Part shown: in pieces, positions 53,545 to 64,000 of the stretch | Numbering within the stretch: position 1 is the stretch's first letter | Layout of the letters: the number at the start of each line of letters is the position of its first letter | NCBI GenBank assembly: GCA_922989275.2 | Contig: OV277871.1 | Location: forward strand, 5,456,001-5,520,000 | DNA: 64,000 nucleotides | Direction of reading: 5' to 3' | Source of the DNA: Gari tellinella | Taxonomy: Eukaryota > Mollusca > Bivalvia > Cardiida > Psammobiidae | Program-made: the position numbers and the translations under genes | The notes under the pieces: model-generated | Told to the model about the DNA's origin: nothing | The model's database searches: none | The model's input: only the letters and a program-made list of their open reading frames with translations

Positions 53545-56500
53545 GGACATGAGATTAGTGTCAAAATGTACGGATTTCCATGTCATTATAATATTCAATA
53601 CCACATACACTGAGGTGACATGATATTTCTGTTATAATGTTTTTAATTCCATGTCACTGTAGTATTCTATACTATGTACTCTGAGGTGACATGATATTCC
53701 TGTCAAAATACCTGTATTTCCATGTCACTCTAGTATTCTATACTATGTTCACTGAGGTGACATAAGATTTTTGTAATTATACAAGTATTTCCATGTCACT
53801 ATTGTATTCTATATTACGTACATTGAGGTGACATGAGATTCTTGTCATAATGCCTGTATGTCCATGACATTATAGTATGCTATACCATGTTCCCTAATGT
53901 GACATGATATTCCTGTTATAATGTCTGTATTTCCTTGTCATTATAGTATGCTTTAACATGTACACTGAGGTGACATGAGATTCCTGTTATAATGCCTGTA
54001 TTTCCATGTCACTATAGTATTCTATACTATGTACACTGAAGTGACATGAAATTCCTTTCACAATGCCCGTATTTCCATGTCACTATAGTATTCTATACTA
54101 TGTACACTGAGAAGACATGGGATTCCTGTCATAATGCCTGTATTTCAATGTCACTATAGTATTCTATATATATACACTGAGGTGACATGGGATTCCTGTC
54201 ATTATGCCTGTATTTCCATGTCACTATAGTTTTCTATACTATGTACACGGAGGTGACACGAGATTACTGTCAATATGCCTGTATGCCTATGTCACTATAG
54301 TATTTTATATTATGTACACTGAGGTGACATGAGATTCCAGCCATAATGCCTGTATTTCCATGTTACTTTAGTATGCTATACTATGTACACTGAGGTGACA
54401 TGAGATTCTTGTCATAATGCCTGTATGTCCATTTGCCTATAGTATTTTATACTATGTTCATCGAGGTGACATGAGATGCCTGTCATATTGCCTGTATTTC
54501 AATGTCACTATAGTATCCTATACTATGTACACTGAGGTGACATGATATTCCTGTCATAATGCCTGTATTTCGATGTCACTATATTATTCTATATATTTAC
54601 ACTGAGGTGACATGAGATTACTGTCATTATACAATAATTTCCATATTACTAAAGTATTCTATACTATGTACACGGAGGTGACATGAGATTCCTGTCACAA
54701 TGCCTATATTTCCATCTAACCATAGTATTCTATTCTATGTACACTGAGGTGACATGCGATTCCTGTCATAATACCTGTATGTCCATGTTACTATAGTATT
54801 CTATACTATGTTTACTGAGTTGACATGGGATTCCTGTCTTTATACAAGTATTTCCATGTCACTAAAGTACTCTGTACTATGTACACTGAGGTGACATGAT
54901 ATTCCTGTCATAATGCCTGTATTTCCATGTCACAATAGTATTCTATACTATGTACACGGAGGTAACATGAGATTCCTGTCATAATGCCTGTATGTCCATG
55001 TCACTATAGTATTCTATACTATGTACACTGAGGTGACATGAGAAACCTGTCATAATGCCTGTATTTCCATGTCACAATAGCATTCAATACTATGTACACG
55101 GAGGTGACATGATATTCCTGTCATAATGCCTGTATGTCCATGTCACTATAGTATTCTATACTATGTACACTGCGGTGACATGATATTCCTGTCATAATAC
55201 CTGTATGTCCATGTTACTATAGTATTCTATACTATGTTTACTGAGTTGACATGGGATTCCTGTCTTTATACAAGTATTTCCATGTCACTAAAGTACTCTG
55301 TACTATGTACACTGAGGTGACATGAGAAACCTGTCACTATAATGCCTGTATTTCCATGTCACAATAGTATTCTATACTATGTACACGGAGGTGACATGAG
55401 ATTCCTGTCATAATGCCTGTATGTCCATGTCACTATAGTATTCTATACTATGTACATTAGATGACATCAGATTCCTGTCATTATACAAGTATTCCCATGT
55501 CACTATAGTATTCTATACTATGTACACGGAGGTGAAATGAGATATACTCTAATAATACAATAATTTCCATATCACTACAGTATTCAATTCTATGTACACG
55601 GAGGTGACATGAGATTCATGTCACAATGCCTATATTTCCATCTAACCATAGTATTATATTCTATGTACACTGAGGTGACATGAGATTCCTGTCATAATAC
55701 CTGTATGTCCATGTTACTATAGTATTCTATACTATGTTTACTGAGTTGACATGGGATTCCTGTCTTTATACAAGTATTTCCATGTCACTAAAGTACTCTG
55801 TACTATGTACACTGAGGTGACATGAGAAACCTGTCACTATAATGCCTGTATTTCCATGTCACAATAGTATTCTATACTATGTACACGGAGGTGACATGAG
55901 ATTCCTGTCATAATGCCTGTATGTCCATGTCACTATAGTATTCTATACTATGTACATTAGATGACATCAGATTCCTGTCATTATACAAGTATTCCCATGT
56001 CACTATAGTATTCTATACTATGTACACGGAGGTGACATGAGATATACTCTAATAGTACAATAATTTCCATATCACTACAGTATTCAATTCTATGTACACG
56101 GAGGTGACATGAGATTCCTGTCATAATGCCTGTATTTCCATGTTTCTATAGTATTCTATACTATGTACCAGAGCACCAGATAAGGGTAGTTTTTCAAAAA
56201 ACAAAAATCTTTATTTCTGAATTAAACCCTATGGTGTCACTACTCATTAGAATCGTCTCGAAGAAACGATTCTAATGAGTAGTGACACCATAGGATTTGG
56301 TGCTGAAATGAGTGAGAAAATGTTTGATTTGTTGAAATAACTATCTCTTATCTGGAGCACTGATGTACACTGAGGTGACATGGGATTCCTGTCTTTATAC
56401 AAGTATTTCAATGTCACTATAGTACTCTCTACTATGTACACGGAGGTGACACGATATTACTGTCAATATGCCTGTATGTCTATGTCACTATAATATTTTA

Positions 56501-59405
56501 TATTATGTACAGTGAGGTGACATGAGATTCCAGCCATAATGCCTGTATTTCCATGCTACTTTAGTATGCTGTACTATGTACACTGAGGTGACATGAGATT
56601 CCTGTCATAATGCCTGTATGTCCATGTGCATATAATATTCTATACTATGTTCACCGAGGTGACATGAGATGCCTGTCATATTGCCTGTATTTCCATGTCA
56701 CTATAGTATTCTATACTATGTAAACTGAGGTGACATGATATTCCTGTCATAATGCCTGTATTTCCATGTCACTATAGTATAGTATATATATACACTAGTG
56801 TCACATGAGATTCCTGTCATTATACAAGTATTACCATATTACTATAGTATTCTATACTATGTACACGGAGGTGACATGAGATTCCTGTCACAATGCCTGT
56901 ATTTCCATGTTACCAAAGTATTATATTCTATGTACACTGAGGTGACATGAGATTCCTGTCATAATGCCTATATTTCCATCTAACCATAGTATTATATTCT
57001 ATGTACACTGAGGTGACATGAGATTCCTGTCATAATGCCTGTATGTCCATGTTACTATAGTATTCTATATTATGTTTACTGAGTTGACATGGGATTTCTG
57101 TCTTTATACAAGTATTTCTGTGTCACTAAAGTACTCTATACTATGTACATAGAGGTGACATGAGATTCCTGTAATAATGCCTGTATGTCCATGTCACTAT
57201 AGTATTCTATACTATGTACATTAGATGACATGAGATTCCTGTCATTATACAAGTATTCCCATGTCACTATAGTATTCTATACTATGTACACGGAGGTGAC
57301 ATGAGATTTACTCTAATTATAGAATAATTTCCATATCACTAGAGTATTCTATTCTATGTTCACGGAGGTGACATGAGATTCCTGTCATAATGCCTTATTT
57401 CCATGTCACTATAGTATTCTATACTATGTACACTGAGGTGACATGAGCTTCCTGTCATTATACAAGTATTTATATGTCACTAGAGTATTATCTACTATGT
57501 ACACGGGGGTGACATGAGATTCCAGCCATAATACCTGTATTTCCATGTTTACTTTAGTATGTTATACTATGTACACTGAGGTGACATGAAATTTCTGTCA
57601 TAATGCCTGTATGTCCATGTGCCTATAATATTCTATACTATGTTCACCGAGGTGACATGAGATGCCTGTCATATTGCCTGTTTTATAATGTCAGTATAGT
57701 ATTCTAAACTATGTACACTGAGGTGACATTAGATTCCTGGTATAATGCATGGCTATCCATGTCATTATAGTATTCTATACCATGTTCATTAATGTTACAT
57801 GAGATTCCTGTCATATTGTTAGGATTTTAATATCACTGTTGAATTCTATACCATGTACACTGAGTTGACATCAAATTCCTGTTACAATGCAAGTATTTCC
57901 ATATCACTATAGTTTTCTATAATAAGCTCACTAAAGTGACATCAAATTCCTGTCTTAATGCATGAATTTCCATGTCACTATAGTATTCTATACTATGTAC
58001 ACTGTGGTGACATGAAATTCATGTCATAATGCGTTGATTTCCATGTCACAATAGGATTATATACCATGTTCATTTAGGTGACATGATATTCCTGTCATGA
58101 TGTAATGATTTCTATGTCACTGTTGTTGCCTATACCATGTTGACTGAGGTGACATCAAATGCCTGTTTTAATGCAAGTTTATCTAAGCCATTATAGTATT
58201 CTATACTTTGTACACTGAGTTGATATTTGATTACTGTAATTTAAAAATGCAAGGTTGTCCGTGCCATTTAAGATTTCTTTACAATATCCACTGCTGAAGG
58301 TAACATGAGATTCCTGTCATAATGCAAGGATTTACATGTCCCTAAAGTTTTCTCGACTATGTATATTGAACTCCAATTAGATTACTGTGATTTTGCATGT
58401 AATCATTGTATTCTATTCTATGAAGACTGAGGTGACATGAGATTCCTGTCATATTGCAAGAATTTCTATGTAACTATAGTATTATATACCATGTTCCCTT
58501 TGATTCCATGAGTTTCCTGTCATTATATATGGATTTCCATGTTCAGAAAGTATTTTATACTTTGTTCCCATGAATTGACGTTAGATTCCATTTTTTGCAT
58601 GGAGTATATGTAACCATAGTAGTCTATACTATGAACACGGATTTGACATTAAGTTCCTGTAATGTTGCAAATATTTCCATATTACTATAGTATTCTACAC
58701 CATGTACTTTGAAGTGACATGAGACTCCTGTCATATTGCAAGAATTCCCATGACACTATAGTATTTTATAGCATGTTCCTTTATGTCACTATAGTATGCT
58801 ATTCTACTTACATTGAGTTGACATGAGAATTCTGTCATATTGCAAATATTTCCATATTACTATAGTATTCTACACCATGTACTTTGAAGTGACATGAGAC
58901 TCCTGTCATATTGCAAGAATTCCCATGACACTATAGTATTTTATAGCATGTTCCTTTATGTCACTATAGTATGCTATTCTACTTACATTGAGTTGACATG
59001 AGAATTCTGTCATATTGCAAATATTTCCATATTACTATAGTATTCTACACCATGTACTTTGAAGTGACATGATATTCCTGTCATGTTGCAAGAATGTCCG
59101 TGACACTATAGTGTATTATAGCATATTCCTTTATGTAACATAATATTCCTGTCATTATATAAATATTTCCAAGTCACTATAGTATGCTGTACTACTTACA
59201 TTGAGGTGAAATGAGAATTCTTTCATATTGCAAGGATTACCATGTAAGTATATATGACAATGCCAATGATTTTAAATGCACCAAGGTCTCAGCCCCGTGC
59301 CATAAATTAAATTCTTGTTATAATATTAGGATATTTATGTCTTCGTAGTATTCTTTACTATGTACACTGAAGTGACATGCGATTTTTTCAATATGCAAGG
59401 ATTTC
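53545..59405. repeat. Satellite array, about 71-bp unit, about 80 copies
   Basis: Unit core: gaggtgacatgagattcctg, tcataatgcctgtatttcca, tgtcactatagtattctata, ctatgtacac. Central units are similar to each other; those beyond about 57700 are increasingly diverged. A block of about seven units recurs 504 bases apart (starting near 55322 and 55826), and a 176-base block recurs three times near 58700, 58875 and 59050. No coding frame. Confidence 0.95.
56169..56362. mobile_element. Hairpin MITE inserted in the satellite
   Basis: 194 bases. Ends CAGAGCACCAGATAAG and CTTATCTGGAGCACTG (14 of 16 pair); ATGTAC repeated on both sides (56163-56168, 56363-56368), which is also satellite sequence. The inner palindrome has perfect 29-base arms (56228-56256, 56266-56294). 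CAG...CTG ends would suit a hAT-like element, but the duplication looks like 6 rather than 8 bases. Confidence 0.85.
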
Positions 59406-59619
59406 CACATTTTTGGTCTTGACAAATACATGGCACACACCAACTATTAAAACCACGAGAGTTATAAGCACTGTTATGGTTTTGGGACAAAGGCAGGCAG
59501 GTTGTTGTTTGTTAAGATCAGATTCTGCTATCTATGGGCTAATTGGACCCCAAAGAGAGAGGGGCGGATACAGAAAATCCGGGCGTGATGCCATACGCTT
59601 ATTATCAGGGTTCTCTGGT

Positions 59620-59840
59620 TAATTTTAGATGACCAGTGCGAAGCACAGATACATTGAACATAGGCTTAGAAAGTCTCATCCGAAAGACTTGGTCAGTCAA
59701 GCGGGGTATCGAACTCACGACTTCAGGTATCGTTGTCGATCGGGTTACAACTGCACCACACCAGACAGACAGATAAACGGACATGCAGATAGGGAAAAAT
59801 TGTATGTTCCCAATTCACATACTTTGTGGGCATAAAAGAT
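59620..59840 (-). mobile_element. SINE-like repeat with tRNA-like head
   Basis: On the minus strand, gtgagttcgataccccgc resembles a B box, followed by ttgactgaccaagtctttcg-gatgagactttctaagcc, the body seen in other mollusc SINE-like repeats as I recall them. Confidence 0.6.
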
Positions 59841-59939
59841 AATTTTTCCATGATTAGATCATCTTTGAATACTAAGGTAAATGTAACCGGGTTGTGTTTA
59901 TAATTAAATTTTAAGAGATTTTTGTAATGCACGGATATT

Positions 59940-60180
59940 TCAGATGGGAGAGTACTCCCCTGTAATTTAGGGATCCCGGGTTAAAGTTCAGGTCTCACTG
60001 CATATTTGTCTCACCATGTTTGTTTGTCTTTTGATACTGCTTTACACCTCTTTCGAGTATTACTAACATAGGCACTTATCGGGTACGTCAGAGACTGGGA
60101 CTTTATCCCGACACCGACGAACCAGTCATAATGCTAACCCGAAATCCTGAGCGCCAAGGAGGGGAGCCATTACTACCAAT
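59940..60180 (+). repeat. SINE-like or tRNA-like remnant
   Basis: agggatcccgggttaaagttcagg resembles a decayed B box. The rest (gactgggactttatcccgac; gaaatcctgagcgccaagga) looks repetitive but has no second copy here. Confidence 0.4.
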
Positions 60181-60187
60181 TAATAAG

Positions 60188-60550
60188 TACAGCACTCCCT
60201 CCCTACAATGGCCCTTCTAACAACGACCCCCTCCTTTCAACGACACTTGCTGCTGTTCCCTATTAACCGGACACTTATGTCCAACCTATTTACGGCTGCC
60301 ATGTCGTCTGTTTAAAATTGTCGTCTGTTGTTTTTCTCAAATTTACATAAAAGGACAATTCGACAGAAAAGCACTTCATAACGAGTGACAAACAGCTTGA
60401 ATCCAGATCAGACACCGCGTAACGCGGCGTCTGATCTGGATTCAAGCTGTTTTCAAATGAAACAAATGTTCCTACCTATAACGACTCCCTCCGAACAACG
60501 GACACATTCTGTGTCTCCCACTGGATGTCGTTGTAGAGAGGGAGCGCTGT
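60188..60550. mobile_element. Family D MITE, complete
   Basis: TACAGCACTCCCTCCCTACAATG ... gttgtagagagggagcgctgt. Perfect core 60388-60455 (caaacagcttgaatccagat and complement; cagacaccgcgtaacgcggc centre). Confidence 0.85.
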
Positions 60551-60879
60551 TTTTGGTTTGAACACGCAACCTCCCGTTCTGTGCAAATGTAACATAGACC
60601 TGGTGTGAAACAATGTGCATCCACCTTAGCTCAAACCTTACGGATCGAGGGTCTCCGTTTTGAGCTACTCAGGCCGCTGACATAAATCTCTCACCATTTA
60701 ACTATAAACTCAACCCGGCTACACCCATCTCTACACAGAAATGGTCCCGAATTCTTAATTAATGAACACTCCAAGAGTTTATCTTTTTATTATATATTTA
60801 TATGTACTCTCTATGAGTTTCATATTACCCTACGTTGGTCGTCAAATGTAACTAGGTGTTCATAGAAAGAAACATATCC

Positions 60880-60955
60880 ACTCAGACCTGGGATCGAACC
60901 CGGGTCGCCATGTTCGCAGTCATACACTCTACCACGTCGCCATAAAACACTATTG
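60880..60955 (-). other. tRNA-like segment
   Basis: On the minus strand: tggcgacgtggtagagtgta (A-box-like), tgactgcgaacatgg, cccgggttcgatcccagg (B box). The 5' and 3' ends do not pair as an acceptor stem, so a SINE head is more likely than a tRNA gene. Confidence 0.5.
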
Positions 60956-61164
60956 TACAGCAAGGGCTGAAGGCCGTACTTATAAGTGATAATAACCTAT
61001 ACATACTGTGATATAAAGGGTTTCTGTCAAATTAAAATCCAAAACAATGTATCAATACATTTATATCACAAAAGCTCGTCCTCGTCTCTACTTTCACTTT
61101 CATTTTCATTAATTTAAGCCCTTAATTAATGGATTAACCCAATTCGTCAACAAGAGAAGACATA

Positions 61165-61235
61165 AGCAAACAGGGAATATTCTGATCAGCCACCGTAGTT
61201 GCAGTGTCTCATCAGGGTCTACACTGTTTGAAAGT
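61165..61235. repeat. CAAACAG palindrome, G type
   Basis: gcaaacagggaatattctgatcag ... tctcatcagggtctacactgtttg. Confidence 0.65.
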
Positions 61236-61834
61236 TCATATGAAATATTCTGATTTATGGACAATCACTGTGAACAGTGTCTAATAGAACAAATTCATAC
61301 GAGCGTATTTCATCCTACATCTGTTGTTAGAGTCGCTTATTAAACTAATAAGACATCCTCGTGGGTCATGACATGATACCCGGGAATGTATCATACATCT
61401 ATAAGGACATATATTACAGCAAGTTTCATTGTAATATTCAGACAACCGATAACTTACCTATGATTCTACATTCCTCTCAGTGGCTAAATAGGTGTAGACG
61501 ACGAGTTCAGAGTTTACACACGAAAGCGTGACGTCAGCAGAAGCGCAAAAATTGTGACGTCAGACATGAGACTACTGACATTTAGCGCTAGCCGTTGAAA
61601 GTTATCATGTCCTTTAAAGTTGAATCTGAAATAAATTTAGACAATGAATACACGTTGATACGAGTGTCAAACATATTTGATCCGTATTAAACGCTGAGTA
61701 ATTCGATGTCTGATCAAGATCCAAACATTTTGCATATATATTTATGTTATATGGTTTATCAGTTTAGTTCACAATTTCAAGCGACTGTTTTGCTTTAAAT
61801 GTGTTGCTAAAATGTGATCAAGGTCAACGTTTAA

Positions 61835-62172
61835 CCCTTTCGCTGTCTTGGCTGACAACACTGACAGTTGCATACAGTTTGGATACTGATGAGGTTAATG
61901 TGATTCGGAAAGCATACTTTCATTCGTGTTCTTACATACAGATTACAGCCTTACGTGATAAAGGATCATATAGATATATAAACACTTAATTATTTTATTA
62001 CCAACGACGATATGACTTGCATTTTAAAAAAGTTTGGATCCAGATCAGACGTCGAGTAACTTGTCGTCTGACCATTGATCTAATCTACTTTATATTTGCT
62101 ATGGTAATTCCATAGTGAAAATGGCAACAGGACGACAGTATCAGATCAGATTGCAATATGGTAGTGAATGGG
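61835..62172. mobile_element. Family E MITE, complete but diverged
   Basis: TTAA (61831-61834) / CCCTTTCGCTGTCTTGG ... tggtagtgaatggg / TTAA (62173-62176). Two partial cores: catacagtttggatactgat (61870) and gtttggatccagatcagacg-tcgag (62030). Confidence 0.7.
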
Positions 62173-62261
62173 TTAAAGAATCTGCTAAACGTGTTCAACC
62201 TAAGATGTTGAATACCGAGACTGAAATTATTGCTGTATTTAACCCTTTCTTTACTGATAAA

Positions 62262-62453
62262 GTCGAAACTCGAAACTTCGAACTCACATAAAATCGATAT
62301 TACCACTGTTTTATAAGTTTAATTTCGAAAACTCGATCTCGCTTAAGTCGAACATACCCATAGTTAAAAGTTAAAACGTGGCTAAGCCACGCTTTAACTT
62401 TGAAATATCGGTATGTTCGAACTAACGCGAGTTCGAAGTTTCGAGTTTCGACT
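62262..62453. repeat. Hairpin with GTCGAAACTCGAAAC arms
   Basis: gtcgaaactcgaaacttcga at 62262 and its complement ending 62453; inner arms aagtcgaacatacc/ggtatgttcgaact and a central palindrome gttaaaacgtggctaagcc-acgctttaac. Spacing resembles a MITE, with no second copy here. Confidence 0.75.
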
Positions 62454-62929
62454 GTATTGCAAACTGTTTTAATCCTGACAAGATAACGCGTTATACTGCA
62501 GCTAATCATGATTGTTACGAACCATGCGCAACAGAAAAACAAAGCCAGCAACTAACTTTACAAACTTTATTAAATCAAAATTACAAGTTGAAGAAACACG
62601 CAAATACCTGTTATTTAAAGTCCATAAATTATCCAAATTTTCCTGTCCTTTTCGAATAACAAAACACTGCACTTTTAATTTAGATTTCCCACACTTTTAA
62701 TAATCCAGAGATTTTATCAGTATTCAAACTATTCACAGGTAAACGTCTAGTGCACTGATGACTGTCAAAAGATCCAAGAAAAAGCAGAAAAAATTAAGTT
62801 CTATATATATACACACTGTGACGATTCTAGAAAGGTATTGAACAGTCATAGAATTTTTTGGAGATCAAGTGATCAGTTGTTTACCTTAAAAATACTAAAT
62901 ATAGACTTTCAGGGGGTCTATTCAAAGAC

Positions 62930-63110
62930 CCGAAACCTCCCCAAACCACTCCAAACCACTCCAAAATCACTTAAAAAACAAGAGCACCGCAGTGCGGCAA
63001 AATACGCCCGTTATGGCCGGCGGCTGTCAAAGTCGTCCGGATTCAGGCCGACTGGAAAAAGTCGCCCTGAGTGTAGGCCCTACTATCGATCTCAAAAAGA
63101 CTATGCTGTA
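62930..63110 (+). repeat. Possible dispersed repeat
   Basis: acaagagcaccgcagtgcgg opening resembles dispersed repeats I recall from other molluscs. Higher GC than its surroundings; open but without protein resemblance. Confidence 0.35.
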
Positions 63111-63290
63111 GTATTGCGATAGCTCAAGTACTATCAAGAAACTATTGCAGGGAACAAAGCAGGGAATCTCCATACGTTGAACTTTGACGAGTACCAGGCC
63201 TGGTTTGATCTACCTTGGCCTACAAGACGCTAAGATGTGACACCTTAACTTTCATGGACAGTATAGCTATACAGTGTGAATAGATATATA

Positions 63291-63500
63291 CAGTGAAACC
63301 TATTTATTACGACCACTTAGTTATTTATACTTATAAAGTTCATGTTTAATACAGATGGCCGCTTGAAGAGGGGTTGAAGTAAAACTGAGGGCTCCTTTCG
63401 GAGCTTTCTGTCTTGCTTTCGGTCTGCTTTTGAGATGTCATCTGTCTTTCATACAAAAAGTTAACTTTCCTTTTTGTGATAGTAATAACAGACAAGTTTT
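63291..63500. mobile_element. Family C MITE, decayed
   Basis: cagtgaaacctatttattacgacc, core gtaaaactgagggctcctttc-ggagctttctgtcttgc, right end gacaagtttta. Confidence 0.65.
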
Positions 63501-63849
63501 ACGGCACAAAAACCGGTTTCAGTACATGTCGGTAAATGGACTGTACACATCACATGACACTGGACACAACTGAAAATATCGCACGTGCAAAATGGACGTA
63601 AACAAATGACAACTCTTCAATACACCGTGTTTGATCTTTTGAACAATTAATACGAGATTACAGAAACCTGTTCGTGTGGACATTATTTACCTCAACCACA
63701 TATCGTTTACCTTTGACTTGCTATGTAATAGTTATTTGAAACCTTGTGGTATATCTATACGGATTTGTTATATACATTTAGCTAAGAATCTCACTGCCGA
63801 ATTAATATCATATTGGATCCTGAATTTCTCGGCGTCTGACCACTTGAAA

Positions 63850-64000
63850 CGAGTCGAGATTGAAGCAGAATTTGCATCGAGGCGCATTCTGCTTTACTTC
63901 CGACGTGCTTTCAAGCAACCACCTGCTTTAACGTTACTATCTGCTAGAATAAAGCAAATACGTCTTATGATGTATATTCATGACTGTACGAATTGGAACT
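63850..64000. mobile_element. Family B MITE, cut by window edge
   Basis: gattgaagcagaatttgcatc, gaggcgcattctgctttactt, ctttaacgttactatctgctaga, tatattcatgactgtacgaa; continues beyond the window. Confidence 0.65.

Noticed and set aside
62085..62700. Several 60-80 codon frames at the right end
   Set aside because: Short, overlap the hairpin at 62262-62453 and family E sequence; no splice sites in phase.

Overview
This window is animal nuclear DNA, most likely from a bivalve mollusc. It is AT-rich. Its coding sequence is short, intron-split exons with GT-AG borders, and everything else is packed with fold-back elements, SINE-like sequences, satellites and retrotransposons. The repeat style reminds me of dreissenid mussels, but that is recollection, not proof. 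No prokaryotic operon, CRISPR array or functional RNA gene is supported.

Host genes: two tandem, same-strand (+) copies of a DUF885-family protein (Pfam PF05960 type, with the HExxPGHH motif). Copy A enters from the left edge already in mid-protein; ten exons are visible (402 to about 16646). Copy B has sixteen exons (17451 to 43993) and codes for about 614 residues. It lacks only the extreme 5' exon, which I cannot find. Exons A1-A10 match B7-B16 in phase, and five of the ten (A1, A3, A4, A5 and A8, plus A9) have exactly the same length as their partners, so the copies arose by duplication. Only 0.8 kb separates them, and the splice phases would allow one two-domain protein.

Mobile DNA, left to right: a 2.3-kb fold-back element with two arrays of 21-bp palindromes (1491-3803); a 5'-truncated, decayed APE-type LINE with a PHD-like finger (8827-11547), inserted in the middle of a small palindromic element; and a nearly intact Ty3/Gypsy-order LTR retrotransposon on the minus strand (20866-28760). 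The LTR element has 1154-bp LTRs that differ at only two positions I could find, a 4-bp GTAG target duplication, a primer site matching tRNA-Leu, and two in-frame stops in an otherwise single gag-pol frame. It lies in an intron of copy B. Further right are three copies of a 0.5-kb element with TTAA-flanked inverted ends and a tRNA-like segment (32.9-37.6 kb), a plus-strand SINE (about 42.0 kb), a 180-bp satellite (46.3 kb), and a 5.9-kb array of about 71-bp units (53.5-59.4 kb) interrupted by a hairpin MITE.

Throughout the window, about one every 1.5 kb, lie short hairpin elements (MITEs). They fall into families by their ends: TTAA followed by CCC (piggyBac-like: families B, E, G) or TA followed by CAG (Tc1/mariner-like: families C, D, F). 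The same kinds of central palindrome occur inside families with different ends, and each family carries its own diagnostic core variant. This modular core/shell arrangement is the most unusual thing in the window.

From 44 to 64 kb I see no convincing host exon. That stretch is repeats plus a few low-copy intervals.
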